From Undibacterium sp. CCC3.4 (GTDB lineage Bacteria > Pseudomonadota > Gammaproteobacteria > Burkholderiales > Burkholderiaceae_D): a stretch of DNA of 64,000 nt. A model generated the notes under the pieces. It ran no database searches. It worked only from the letters and a program-made list of their open reading frames with translations, and was not told the origin of the DNA. Of the stretch, positions 19,159 through 28,093 are shown piece after piece. The position numbers and the translations under genes are program-made. The DNA is taken from NCBI RefSeq assembly GCF_034347425.1, contig NZ_CP133779.1:2914001-2978000 (forward strand). The letters run 5' to 3'. Within the stretch, counting starts at the first letter, position 1. Every line of letters begins with the position of its first letter.

Positions 19159-19187
19159 ACTGCCCGCCGCTGTCAAGCGCGGGCAGT
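19159..19187 (+). other. Intercistronic hairpin between exbB and exbD
   Basis: ACTGCCCGC (19159-19167) pairs perfectly with GCGGGCAGT (19179-19187), a 9-bp stem with an 11-base loop. It lies inside an operon, without a T tract, so it may set RNA stability or lower downstream expression. Confidence 0.5.
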
Positions 19188-19208
19188 GCAATGTGAAAGA
19201 GTATAATT

Positions 19209-19646
19209 ATGGCAATGGCAATGGGCAACGATGGTGATGGCGAAGACGAAGTCAACAGCACCATCAACACCACACCGCTGGTCGATATCATGCTGGTCTT
19301 GCTGATCATTTTCCTTATCACCACGCCGGTGATCACGGATACGGTCAAACTCAAGCTGCCGGCAGAGCGTAACCAGATTTACAAAACCAAGCCGGAAAAT
19401 ATCACCATCTCGATCAGCAAAGAGGGCGATATTTACTGGAATGGCGGCATGAAACCACTGCCCGGTGGCACCGAAGATTTATTCGACAGATTGAAAGTCG
19501 AAGCCGTCAAGGTACCGCAACCGGAAGTGCATATTCGCGGCGATCAAAACGTGCGCTACGAATTTGTCGGCAAGACTATCCTCAACGCCCAGCGCGCCGG
19601 GATTACCAAGGTTGGGTTCGTGATCGAACCACCGCCTAAAAACTGA
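19209..19646 (+). CDS. exbD: Biopolymer transport protein ExbD (first copy)
   Basis: A 145-residue ExbD/TolR family protein: short cytoplasmic N-terminus, one membrane helix with the proton-carrying Asp in NTTPLVDIMLVLLIIFL, and a periplasmic domain ending KVGFVIEPP. It works with ExbB to energise TonB. GAAAGAG lies upstream. Followed after 10 bases by a second exbD. Confidence 0.93.
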   Translation: MAMAMGNDGDGEDEVNSTINTTPLVDIMLVLLIIFLITTPVITDTVKLKLPAERNQIYKTKPENITISISKEGDIYWNGGMKPLPGGTEDLFDRLKVEAVKVPQPEVHIRGDQNVRYEFVGKTILNAQRAGITKVGFVIEPPPKN

Positions 19647-19656
19647 GGAACAGACT

Positions 19657-20085
19657 ATGGCAATGCAAATGGGTTCCGGCGGCTCAGGCGAACCGGAAGT
19701 AATGATAGAAATGAACATGACGCCCCTGATCGACGTCATGCTGGTGTTGATCATTATGCTGATCATCACGATTCCTATCCAGAATCATTCGGTCAATCTG
19801 AATATGCCGACCAATCAACCGTCGAAACCGACGGAGCCACCGGTGGTGGTCAATCTCGATGTCGACTTTGACGGCACGGTCTTGTGGAATGGCGTGGCAG
19901 TAGCAAACCGCGCTGAACTCGAAACCAAGCTCAGCGAAGTGGCGAGCAACCCGAATCAGCCGGAAGTACATCTGCGACCGAACGCGGTCGTACCGTATAA
20001 ATCGGTGGCGGCAGTGATGGCTTCGGCTCAGCGACTTGGCGTGACCAAGATCGGTATGGTTGGTAACGAGCAGTTCTTGAAGTAA
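19657..20085 (+). CDS. exbD: Biopolymer transport protein ExbD (second copy)
   Basis: A 142-residue ExbD/TolR protein with the same layout (MNMTPLIDVMLVLIIML helix with the key Asp) but clearly different in sequence from its neighbour, as in the exbD1-exbD2 pair of Xanthomonas. GAGGAA lies before ATG 19657. The two may form hetero-dimers or serve different receptors. Confidence 0.93.
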   Translation: MAMQMGSGGSGEPEVMIEMNMTPLIDVMLVLIIMLIITIPIQNHSVNLNMPTNQPSKPTEPPVVVNLDVDFDGTVLWNGVAVANRAELETKLSEVASNPNQPEVHLRPNAVVPYKSVAAVMASAQRLGVTKIGMVGNEQFLK

Positions 20086-20261
20086 GTAGTGCGATGACAT
20101 GAAATTATGTTTCACTGTCAACTTCATGTATGATTTGAAACTGGCAGGGTGATCCCTGCCATTTTCTTATTGACAGGAGATGGGCTGGCGCCGCCTGACT
20201 CGCGCCGCTTTTTTCCTGAGACTTGTTTATTAAAATTTTCTTGATTGAGAGCTCAACAGCT

Positions 20262-21515
20262 ATGAAGCACCTACGCTTGTCTCGTGTCGCTGTCTTGTTT
20301 GCAGCCATCGGTTTTGCCGCCGTACCGGAATTAACCAATATCGCTGGTAATACTGCTTATGCCCAGGAAGCAATGCGTCCTGAAATCGGTCGCATTGTGC
20401 AAGCGGCGGGTGAATTGTTCAAAGCGAAAAAATACAAAGATGCCTTGAGTAAGATTCATGAGGCCGATGGAGTAAGTGGCAAAACGCTTAATGAAAGTTT
20501 CACCATCGAACGTATGCGTCTGTCCATCGCTTCGGCGGCCGGCGATAATGATGCCGTGATTCGCTCGGCCGAGACGATCGTGGCGGCGGCCAAGTTGCCG
20601 TCCAAAGAACAGTTGCAGATGATTCAGGTATTGGCCAATGCGCACTACAAAGCCGGCAATTATGCCAAGGCGGCGCAATGGTATGGCCGTTACTACGCCG
20701 ATGGCGGTAGCGATCAATCTTTGCGTCCTTACATGATTGCGGCCATGAACCAGGGCGGCGACAGTGCCAAGGCGATGAAAGAAGTCCAGGCTGATTTGGC
20801 TGCCGATGAGAAAGCCGGTCGTACACCAAGCTTGGCGAATCTCGAATTCTATGCCAATGCAGCATTGAAGCAAAAAGACATGGCCGGGTATTCGAGCGCG
20901 CTCGAAAAAATGGTCGCTTACCACGGTAAGAAAGAATACTGGGTCAATCTGCTCAATAATATAGAGCGCAAGCCCGGCTATTCTGAACGCTTGAAACTCG
21001 ATCTGTTCCGTCTCAAATTAGCGGTCGGTCAAGTCACTAAAACTGCCGATTTCATGGATTATTCTTTGCTGGCAATTCAAGCCGATTTCCCTGCCGAAGC
21101 CGCCAAGGTGATTGACGCCGGCTACAAGGCTGGTGCGCTCGGTGCCGGTACCGATGCAGAACGCCATAAGCGTTTGCGCGATATGGCAACGAAGGCGCAG
21201 GCTGAATCGGTCAAAGGCTTGGCCGCAGCGGAAGCCGAAGCCAAGGCCAGCAAAGATGGCAGCGGCTTACTCAATCTTGGTTTTGCCTCTGTCAGCGCGG
21301 GCAAGTTTGATCAAGGTTTGGCGATGATGGAAGACGGGATCAAGAAAGCTGGTGCCAAACATCCGGAAGATGGCAAATTGCATTTGGCTGTTGCGCAATT
21401 GCAGGCTGGTAAAAAAGCCCAGGCCTTGAAAACCTTCAAAACCGTTGGTGGTGCCGATGGTACGGCTGATTTGGCGCGCTATTGGGTGATCTACGTCAAT
21501 CAGTCGGGCAAGTAA
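20262..21515 (+). CDS. Secreted TPR-repeat protein of the tonB locus
   Basis: A 417-residue protein with a signal peptide (about 1-37, ending AYA before QEAMRP) and then almost all alpha-helical TPR-like repeats, for example YKDALSKIHEADG, YAKAAQWYGRYYADGG and AGKFDQGLAMMEDGI. Such proteins are often found beside ExbD genes, and may scaffold or regulate the motor or help nutrient uptake; no enzyme motif is seen. ATG 20262 is chosen because the signal peptide begins there; the frame to 20223 adds 13 residues. Confidence 0.75.
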   Translation: MKHLRLSRVAVLFAAIGFAAVPELTNIAGNTAYAQEAMRPEIGRIVQAAGELFKAKKYKDALSKIHEADGVSGKTLNESFTIERMRLSIASAAGDNDAVIRSAETIVAAAKLPSKEQLQMIQVLANAHYKAGNYAKAAQWYGRYYADGGSDQSLRPYMIAAMNQGGDSAKAMKEVQADLAADEKAGRTPSLANLEFYANAALKQKDMAGYSSALEKMVAYHGKKEYWVNLLNNIERKPGYSERLKLDLFRLKLAVGQVTKTADFMDYSLLAIQADFPAEAAKVIDAGYKAGALGAGTDAERHKRLRDMATKAQAESVKGLAAAEAEAKASKDGSGLLNLGFASVSAGKFDQGLAMMEDGIKKAGAKHPEDGKLHLAVAQLQAGKKAQALKTFKTVGGADGTADLARYWVIYVNQSGK

Positions 21516-21540
21516 GTGATCTGGTATTGTTGAATAGTTT

Positions 21541-21573
21541 AAAAAAATGCCCGGTTCAAACCGGGCATTTTTT
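21541..21573. terminator. Bidirectional terminator between the TPR gene and mltD
   Basis: GCCCGG (21549-21554) and CCGGGC (21561-21566) around a TTCAAA loop, flanked by A7-T and AT6, so it can end the TPR transcript and the mltD-like one. Confidence 0.9.
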
Positions 21574-21606
21574 ATTTAAAAGTAATCGGGAACAATGCCG
21601 CCAAGT

Positions 21607-23166
21607 TTAACTGTGAGGCTTCGTTTTGGCATGCGCAACCAAGGTATGCGTAGTGTGATTCGACTTACTATGACCGGAGGCACGCGCGATTGCCTGGCCG
21701 CGCTTGGCGACGATGGCTACTTGCAGTTGCAAGCTTTGTCCCGGCGTCAGTTTGTCGTGTTTCAAATTATTCCAGCTGCGGATATCGGCCAGGCTGAGCT
21801 TGTAACGCTTAGCGATGGCATTGATGTCGTCGCGTTTCCCGACTTTGTAGCTGATGCGACGCGTGACCACGCTTTTTTCCATCATCAACTGGGCATTGTC
21901 GGCCAGTTCAGGGGAAATATCGCGATCCGGCATTTTTTCCGAGCGTGGCACCAAGATTGTCGAACCAGCTTTTACCAGCATGCTGGCGGGAATCATGTTG
22001 ACGTTGCGCAGTACGTCGGGTTTCAGTCCCAAGCGCGTGGCCAGATTTTCAACTTTTTCAGTTTTATTGACGGTCAAGGTAGCCCAGCTCGACAAAGGCC
22101 CTTGCCATTTGCTGAGATTCTCTCGGAATAAAGCGGCATTGTCAGTCGGCAGCAGGATTTTCGTGCCGCTGTTGCCGGTGATTACAGGACGGTTGAATTG
22201 CGGATTAAGAGCCGTGAATTCGGCCATCGACAATTCGGCCAACTGTGCTGCCACACGTACATCGATATCGCGCGTTTTGTCTACGCTGACAAAATATGGT
22301 TGATTTTCCAGTCGCGGCAGGGCCAGATTGAATTGTTCCGGGTGGGCAATGATATTTTTAACGGCTTGTAACTTCGGCACATAATTTCGGGTTTCCACTG
22401 GCATCAGCGCCGACATACTGTCAAAATCAACCGGTAAGCCCAGCGCTTGTTGCTTTTTAATGGCGCGCTGTACCGAGCCTTCGCCCCAGTTATAGGCGGC
22501 CAGCGCTAGTTGCCAGTCGCCAAACATGCCATGCAGACGCTCAAGGTAGTTGAGCGCGGCATCGGTGGAATCGACCACGCCACGGCGCTCGTCGGTAAAC
22601 ATGTTTTGTTTGAGTTTGAAATCTTTGCCCGTTGCCGCCATAAATTGCCACATGCCACTGGCTTTGGCAGTCGAAATCGCTTGCGGGTTGAAGGCCGATT
22701 CGATGAAGGGCAGCAATGCCAATTCGGTCGGCATACCGCGTTTTTCTAATTCTTCGACCACATGATACAGGTAGCGCGAGCCGCGTTGCACCGTGCGCAG
22801 TATGTAATCGGTACGGGTGCTGTACCAAGTGAGTTGATTGCTGACCAAGCTGTTGTTGAGGTCGGGAATGGCATAGCCAACCCGCACACGCTCCCATAAA
22901 TCTTGGTCTTTGTTGCTTAAACTCAGGTCATCCGGCGCAGCTGATGCCGTCGGTAATGAATTAAATGTTGGATTGAATGCGGAATTGAATTCGTGATTGA
23001 GTTCGTGATTCCGTTCATGATTGAGTTCGGTCGCATTGCTGCTCGGCGCGGCATTGGTGTTCAGGGCCGTCAGGGAGGCAGCATCGGCACGGCTGATTTG
23101 TGGCACAGACCACATCAAGAGGGCCGCAGCGAGTGTAGCGTACAGCGGGGAACGAGATCGTTTCAT
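21607..23166 (-). CDS. mltD: Membrane-bound/periplasmic lytic murein transglycosylase, MltD-like
   Basis: Cleaves the MurNAc-GlcNAc bond of peptidoglycan. The 519-residue precursor has a signal peptide (1-28), a low-complexity stretch (about 45-72) of Asn-His-Glu/Phe repeats, the SLT domain with catalytic Glu156 (ALLPFIESAFNP) and SGMWQFMAATG, then LysM peptidoglycan-binding repeats near 362-411 and 445-492. No lipobox Cys is seen, unlike E. coli MltD. It is convergent with the TPR gene. Start ATG 23166 sits after a divergent region. Confidence 0.9.
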   Translation of the reverse strand: MKRSRSPLYATLAAALLMWSVPQISRADAASLTALNTNAAPSSNATELNHERNHELNHEFNSAFNPTFNSLPTASAAPDDLSLSNKDQDLWERVRVGYAIPDLNNSLVSNQLTWYSTRTDYILRTVQRGSRYLYHVVEELEKRGMPTELALLPFIESAFNPQAISTAKASGMWQFMAATGKDFKLKQNMFTDERRGVVDSTDAALNYLERLHGMFGDWQLALAAYNWGEGSVQRAIKKQQALGLPVDFDSMSALMPVETRNYVPKLQAVKNIIAHPEQFNLALPRLENQPYFVSVDKTRDIDVRVAAQLAELSMAEFTALNPQFNRPVITGNSGTKILLPTDNAALFRENLSKWQGPLSSWATLTVNKTEKVENLATRLGLKPDVLRNVNMIPASMLVKAGSTILVPRSEKMPDRDISPELADNAQLMMEKSVVTRRISYKVGKRDDINAIAKRYKLSLADIRSWNNLKHDKLTPGQSLQLQVAIVAKRGQAIARASGHSKSNHTTHTLVAHAKTKPHS

Positions 23167-23267
23167 AGGCGGGACAGGATGATCGACCGTCGTCGACTTG
23201 AATTACAGGATCATGAGAGTGTACGCAGTTGCTTGAGTTGGCGTCAAGGAGAATGTCGCTTGCGAGC

Positions 23268-23296
23268 AGCACTGGTGGAAAGTTAACACCAGTGCT
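23268..23296 (-). terminator. Hairpin after the ABC exporter gene
   Basis: AGCACTGGTG (23268-23277) pairs with CACCAGTGCT (23287-23296), a perfect 10-bp stem with a 9-base loop, starting six bases past the exporter stop on the minus strand. No T tract follows. Confidence 0.5.
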
Positions 23297-23302
23297 ACCG
23301 AC

Positions 23303-25117
23303 TCATTCTTGGCTTGGTGGCAGGTTAAATTGCAGTGCTGCAAGTTTGGCATAGGTGCCACCCAATTCGACCAGCGCTTGATGGCTGCCGGTCTCGACGA
23401 TGCGGCCGTGTTCCATCACCAAGATACGGTCGGCCCGTTGTACGGTTGCCAAACGGTGGGCAATGATGATGGTGCTGCGGTCTTGCATGGCGACATCGAG
23501 TGCACCCTGTACCAGGCGTTCGGATTCGGCATCGAGGGCGCTGGTGGCTTCATCGAGCAATAGCAAGGGCGGATTCTTGAGCAGGGCGCGGGCAATGGCG
23601 ATACGTTGACGTTGTCCGCCCGATAAGCGCACGCCGCGTTCGCCCAGGAAGGAGTGGTAGCCTTGCGGTAATTTTTCTATGAATTCATGGGCGGCCGCCA
23701 TTTTTGCGGCCGCAATCACTGCTTCATCATTGGCGTCGGCTTTGCCGTAACGAATATTTTCCATGGCGTTGGCCGAAAAAATAATCGTTTCTTGTGGCAC
23801 GATGCCGATGGCATTGCGCAGCGTGTGCAAGCTGAGTGCGCGGATATCTATACCGTCAAGCAATATCGTGCCGCGTTGTGGATCGTAAAAGCGCAGCAGT
23901 AATTGAAACAGCGTGGTTTTACCGGCACCAGAGGTGCCGACCACGGCCACCGTTTCACCGGCCGCAATCTGCAGCGTCAAACCGGCCAGCGCGGCGGTGT
24001 CGGGGCGCGATGGATAGTGGAATTCCAGATCCTTGAGGCTTAAAGTCGAACCGGTTTTTTGTCCGCTTGGGCGCGCGGGTAAGGCGAGCGGCTGCGCCGG
24101 ATCTTGTATCGGCGAGCAGACCTCGATCAATTCCAGCAAGCGTTCGGTGGCACCGGCGGCGCGCTGGGCATCCCCCATGACTTCCGACAGCGCACCGAGG
24201 GCACCGGCCACCACAGCGGCGTAGAGGATGAATTGTCCGAGTTCGCCGCCGCTCATGCGACCTTGCATCACGGCATGAGCACCGAGCCATAACACGAAGA
24301 CGATGGCACCGAAAACTAATAAGATGGCGATCAGGGTCAACAGTGAGCGCGCGCGTATGCGGCGCATGGCGGTGCCGAAGGCGGCTTCTACCGAGGTGCC
24401 GAAGCGCTGGGCTTCGAGCTGTTCATGGGTGAAGGCTTGCACGGTAGGCATGGCATTGAGAATTTCACCGGCCAGCGCCGAGGCATCGGCGATTTTATCT
24501 TGCGAATCCCGCGAGAGTGTGCGCACGCGGCGACCGAAGATGACGATAGGCAAGACTACCAGAGCAAGCATGACGAGGATGATGGCCGACAACTTGACGC
24601 TGGTCACGAATAACATCACCAAGCCACCAAGAAACAGTAAGACGTTGCGCAAGGCCATGGAAATACTGGTGCCGACTACCGTTTGTATCAGGCTGGTGTC
24701 GGTCGTGAGGCGCGAGAGTACTTCGCCGGTCTGGGTGGTTTCAAAAAATTGTGGGCTTTGCGTGAGCACATGCGCATACACGGCGCTGCGGATATCGGCA
24801 GTGACGCGTTCACCTAGCCAAGAAACCAAGTAAAAACGCGCGGCGGTAGCGAGCCCAAGCACACCGGCCAGGCCGAACAAGGCCAGGAAAGTCAGGTCGA
24901 CATGGGTAATATTGTGGGCGCCGTTGTTACCGAAACCGAGATCGATCATTTGCCGGAATGCTGCCGGGATGGCCAGCGTCGCCGCCGCCGCGACCAGCAA
25001 GGCCAGGCCGGCCAGGATGAACTGCCGGCGGTAGGGACGTAAAAAAGGCAGCAAACCTTTCAGGGTGTGAAGGCTGCTGCGCTGGCTGGCCGCGCTACTC
25101 GGATTAGTTGTGCTCAT
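23303..25117 (-). CDS. ABC transporter, fused permease-ATPase (MsbA/LmrA-type exporter)
   Basis: A 604-residue half-transporter: six membrane helices in the first 320 residues and a C-terminal ATPase with Walker A GTSGAGKT (394-401), LSGGQ (498-502), LLLLDE (518-523) and the D-loop SALD. The dimer exports hydrophobic compounds, lipids or peptides across the inner membrane. MltD and penicillin-acylase neighbours do not indicate a substrate. Start ATG 25117 has only GGAA upstream. Confidence 0.88.
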   Translation of the reverse strand: MSTTNPSSAASQRSSLHTLKGLLPFLRPYRRQFILAGLALLVAAAATLAIPAAFRQMIDLGFGNNGAHNITHVDLTFLALFGLAGVLGLATAARFYLVSWLGERVTADIRSAVYAHVLTQSPQFFETTQTGEVLSRLTTDTSLIQTVVGTSISMALRNVLLFLGGLVMLFVTSVKLSAIILVMLALVVLPIVIFGRRVRTLSRDSQDKIADASALAGEILNAMPTVQAFTHEQLEAQRFGTSVEAAFGTAMRRIRARSLLTLIAILLVFGAIVFVLWLGAHAVMQGRMSGGELGQFILYAAVVAGALGALSEVMGDAQRAAGATERLLELIEVCSPIQDPAQPLALPARPSGQKTGSTLSLKDLEFHYPSRPDTAALAGLTLQIAAGETVAVVGTSGAGKTTLFQLLLRFYDPQRGTILLDGIDIRALSLHTLRNAIGIVPQETIIFSANAMENIRYGKADANDEAVIAAAKMAAAHEFIEKLPQGYHSFLGERGVRLSGGQRQRIAIARALLKNPPLLLLDEATSALDAESERLVQGALDVAMQDRSTIIIAHRLATVQRADRILVMEHGRIVETGSHQALVELGGTYAKLAALQFNLPPSQE

Positions 25118-25130
25118 GCGATTCCATAGT

Positions 25131-25138
25131 AAGGAGGT
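25131..25138 (+). other. Perfect Shine-Dalgarno sequence without an obvious gene
   Basis: AAGGAGGT is fully complementary to the 16S rRNA 3' end. A TTG start lies 9 bases beyond (25148), in frame with the penicillin-acylase gene but adding 55 atypical residues, and a 28-codon frame begins at ATG 25155 (to 25241). The acylase itself most likely starts at 25313. Confidence 0.3.
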
Positions 25139-25312
25139 CTAGGGTCGTTGCTAAATGGCACTGGAAACATCAAATTCAAGTTCTCTGCGTGCTGCGGCCG
25201 CTATTATCGCCCATTTGCCATGCTGCTGCCGGTCGGCGTAGCTTGGCTATATCGCCGCCGGAATAAATGGTTTAAATTAACGCTACCTGATAATTTTGCT
25301 GAAAGCTTCATA

Positions 25313-27718
25313 ATGAAGGCGATCTTGAAAAAAACCGCGCTCGTGGTGTTCTTGTTGTTGCTGTGCGTGGCGATGGCGGCAACTTGGTATGTGCGTGGCA
25401 AACGGGTGCAGCGCGACGGCTTGGTTCATCTCAGTGGTATGACGGCGGCGGTGGAGGTGCGTTATGATGAGCGTGGGGTACCGCATATTCGCGCCAGCAA
25501 CGAAACCGATTTGTATCGGGCGCTCGGCTATGTGCACGCGCAAGACCGCTTGTTTCAAATGGAAATGCTGCGTCGCCTGGCGCGTGGTGAGTTGGCCGAG
25601 ATCCTCGGCCCGAAATTGCTCGAGGTCGATCGTTTGTTTCGTACCTTGGGCTTGGCAGAACATGCGCAGAAGTATGCGGCCAAGCTCGATTTGAATCGGC
25701 CGGCAAGTCGTGCCTTGCTGGCCTATCTCGATGGGGTCAATCAGTATCAAGCCAGCCATGCCGCCCCGGTAGAATTCGATTTGCTGCAGATCCCTAAGCG
25801 AGCATTCACGGTGGCCGACACCATCGCCGCTTCCGGATACACCGCTTACAGTTTTGCTGCCGCGTTTCGCACCGAACCGGCCTTGAGTAAAATTCGTGAT
25901 CAACTTGGCCCTCAGTATTTACACGTGTTCGATCTCGATTGGCATCCACAGGGGGTGTTCGTGGGCGCGCCAGCGGCACCGAAATTGGCGGCAGCCGACT
26001 GGCACAGCTTGAGCCGCATTGCCCAAGTCAGCCAAACCGCGATTGCTGATCTCGGTTTGCCACAGTTTGAGGGCAGTAATGCCTGGGTGGTCAGCGGTGC
26101 ACGTACCGCCAGTGGCAAGCCTTTGTTAGCCGGTGATCCGCACATCGCTTATTCGGCCCCGGCGGTCTGGTATGAGGCGCAGCTGCAAGCGCCGGGCTTT
26201 GAACTGTACGGCCATTTCCAAGCCCTCAATCCGCTCGCTTTGCTCGGTCATAACCAGCAATTTGGCTGGAGTTTAACCATGTTTCAGAACGACGATGTCG
26301 ATCTGATCGCCGAAAAAGTCAATCCGGCGCAGCCGAATCAAGTTTGGTACCACGGCCAGTGGGTAGAAATGAGTAGCCGCGAGGAAGAGATTAAAGTGAA
26401 AGGACAAGCGTCGGTCAAGCTGCACTTGCGCCGCACGCCGCACGGGCCGGTGATCACCGATGCCTTCCCTGAGAGTTATGGCACGACGCCGGTGGCGATG
26501 TGGTGGGCCTTTCTTGAAACCGAGAACCCGGTGCTTGATGCGTTTTATGATTTGAATCGGGCCGATACCTTGGACAAGGCGCGCGCGGCGGCGCGTTTGA
26601 TTCATGCCCCCGGCCTCAATGTGGTCTGGGCCAATGCGCGCGGTGATATAGGCTGGTGGGCGGCAGCCAAGTTGGTACGCCGACCGCCTGAGGTTAATCC
26701 TGCCTTCATTCTCGATGGCAGTACCGGCGCGGCTGATAAAAACGGCTTTTATGATTTTGCCGCTAACCCGCAGGAAGAAAATCCGGCGCGCGGCTACATT
26801 GTGTCGGCTAACAGTCAGCCGGTTTCTGCGCATGGCATTGTTATTCCAGGCTATTACAATTTAGCCGATCGGGCGCGCCGTCTCGACCATTTACTCAATC
26901 AAACCGGTGTCAAATGGGACACCACGAATAGCCAAGCGATTGCGCTCGATGTCGAGACCGACTATGCCCAGCGGGTGTTGCAGCCCTTGCTGCCGATATT
27001 ACGCGCCGGCTTGCAGGCCCCGGCTGATCTGCGTTTGCTCGACATCCTCAGTAAGTGGGATCATCGCTTCACACGCGAATCGATCGCACCGAGCTTGTTT
27101 GCGCAAATGCTCTACCAGATTGCCAACAATGCGTTTGCCGATGAATTGGGTCCGGTGGAATTCAAAAACCTGCTGCGCACGCGCGTTCTCGATGAGGCAA
27201 TCGTCAGGCTGTTAGCCGATGAGCAGTCGCCGTGGTGGGATGATACGCGCACGCCGGCGCGCGAAAGCCGCGCCGACATTCTCCTCGCTGCTTGGCATGA
27301 CAGTATCGCTCATCTGCAGCAGGTGGCGGGCAAGGATAGTGATGATTGGGCTTGGGGTAAATTACATACACTCACGCATAATCACCCGCTGGGCCAGCAA
27401 AAGCCGCTCGACCGCTTGTTTAATATTGGCAGCTTCGCCGTTCCTGGTGGGCGCGAAGTGCCGAATAATTTGTCAGGCCCGATTGCGCCGGCACCGTGGC
27501 CGGTGGTGTATGGCCCGTCGACTCGGCGCTTGATCGATTTTGCCGCGCCTGGCAGTGCGCTGGGTATCAATCCGGTCGGCCAGAGCGGCGTCTTGTTTGA
27601 TGAACATTACAATGATCAGGCCGCGGCGTTTGCCGCCGGTCGCTATGTCAATGAACATCTGCTGGAGGCCGATGTGAGGGCGCATACGCGGCAAACACTG
27701 ATCTTGCAGGCACCGTGA
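25313..27718 (+). CDS. Penicillin acylase family protein (Ntn hydrolase, S45)
   Basis: Hydrolyses amide bonds of beta-lactams, aculeacins or N-acyl-homoserine lactones depending on the member. The 801-residue precursor has an N-terminal membrane anchor or signal (about 8-28), an alpha-chain region with RYDERGVPHIRA and LGYVHAQDRLFQMEM, then the autocatalytic cleavage site before Ser255 in the EGSNAWVVSG motif (the N-terminal nucleophile after maturation), and a beta-chain of about 545 residues with the family's HGPV and SANSQP-type segments. GAAAG precedes ATG 25313. Substrate unknown; AHL acylase (quorum quenching) is one family possibility. Confidence 0.88.
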   Translation: MKAILKKTALVVFLLLLCVAMAATWYVRGKRVQRDGLVHLSGMTAAVEVRYDERGVPHIRASNETDLYRALGYVHAQDRLFQMEMLRRLARGELAEILGPKLLEVDRLFRTLGLAEHAQKYAAKLDLNRPASRALLAYLDGVNQYQASHAAPVEFDLLQIPKRAFTVADTIAASGYTAYSFAAAFRTEPALSKIRDQLGPQYLHVFDLDWHPQGVFVGAPAAPKLAAADWHSLSRIAQVSQTAIADLGLPQFEGSNAWVVSGARTASGKPLLAGDPHIAYSAPAVWYEAQLQAPGFELYGHFQALNPLALLGHNQQFGWSLTMFQNDDVDLIAEKVNPAQPNQVWYHGQWVEMSSREEEIKVKGQASVKLHLRRTPHGPVITDAFPESYGTTPVAMWWAFLETENPVLDAFYDLNRADTLDKARAAARLIHAPGLNVVWANARGDIGWWAAAKLVRRPPEVNPAFILDGSTGAADKNGFYDFAANPQEENPARGYIVSANSQPVSAHGIVIPGYYNLADRARRLDHLLNQTGVKWDTTNSQAIALDVETDYAQRVLQPLLPILRAGLQAPADLRLLDILSKWDHRFTRESIAPSLFAQMLYQIANNAFADELGPVEFKNLLRTRVLDEAIVRLLADEQSPWWDDTRTPARESRADILLAAWHDSIAHLQQVAGKDSDDWAWGKLHTLTHNHPLGQQKPLDRLFNIGSFAVPGGREVPNNLSGPIAPAPWPVVYGPSTRRLIDFAAPGSALGINPVGQSGVLFDEHYNDQAAAFAAGRYVNEHLLEADVRAHTRQTLILQAP

Positions 27719-27777
27719 GCTGCCCGCTGCCGCGTAAATATTTTGATCGGATGATATCCAAGTTCATGCAAGCCTTA

Positions 27778-27783
27778 TATAAT
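27778..27783 (+). promoter_or_regulatory. Probable -10 box of the glycine-riboswitch transcript
   Basis: TATAAT within TATATAAT, followed after about 10 bases by the first riboswitch helix; the -35 is weak. Confidence 0.5.
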
Positions 27784-27793
27784 CTGAACAATT

Positions 27794-28012
27794 GATCGGG
27801 AGAGCGCATCCGCATGCGGATGCCGCCGAAGGGGCTAACACCCGAAAACTCTCAGGCATAAAGGACCGGTCAATGAAGCGCAGCGAGCCATCGAGCACTG
27901 CGCTTCACACTCTGGAGAGCGGCAGCGGCGCGATGCGTCGAACTGCCCACCGAAGGTGCGCACGAGCGGCTGGCCGCTCGTAATCTCTCAGGTATCAGGA
28001 CAGAGGGGGATG
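27794..28012 (+). promoter_or_regulatory. Tandem glycine riboswitch (gcvT motif)
   Basis: Two glycine aptamers in a row. The first (about 27794-27876) has GGGAGAG, the CCGAAGGGGC core and CTCTCAGGCA then AAAGGACCG; the second (about 27910-28012) has TGGAGAG, CACCGAAGGTG and TCTCTCAGGTA then CAGGACAGAGGGG. Helix P1 pairs and the linker between them fit the cooperative glycine switch. It lies 80 bases before gcvT, and in this position normally turns expression on when glycine is abundant. Confidence 0.95.
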
Positions 28013-28093
28013 CGATTTGTCGCATGCAGACGAAGTTTTCGTCGGCGTGTGGCTGTTCGTCCCTTTCATTTTGGTAACGACGAGGTTTTTCTC

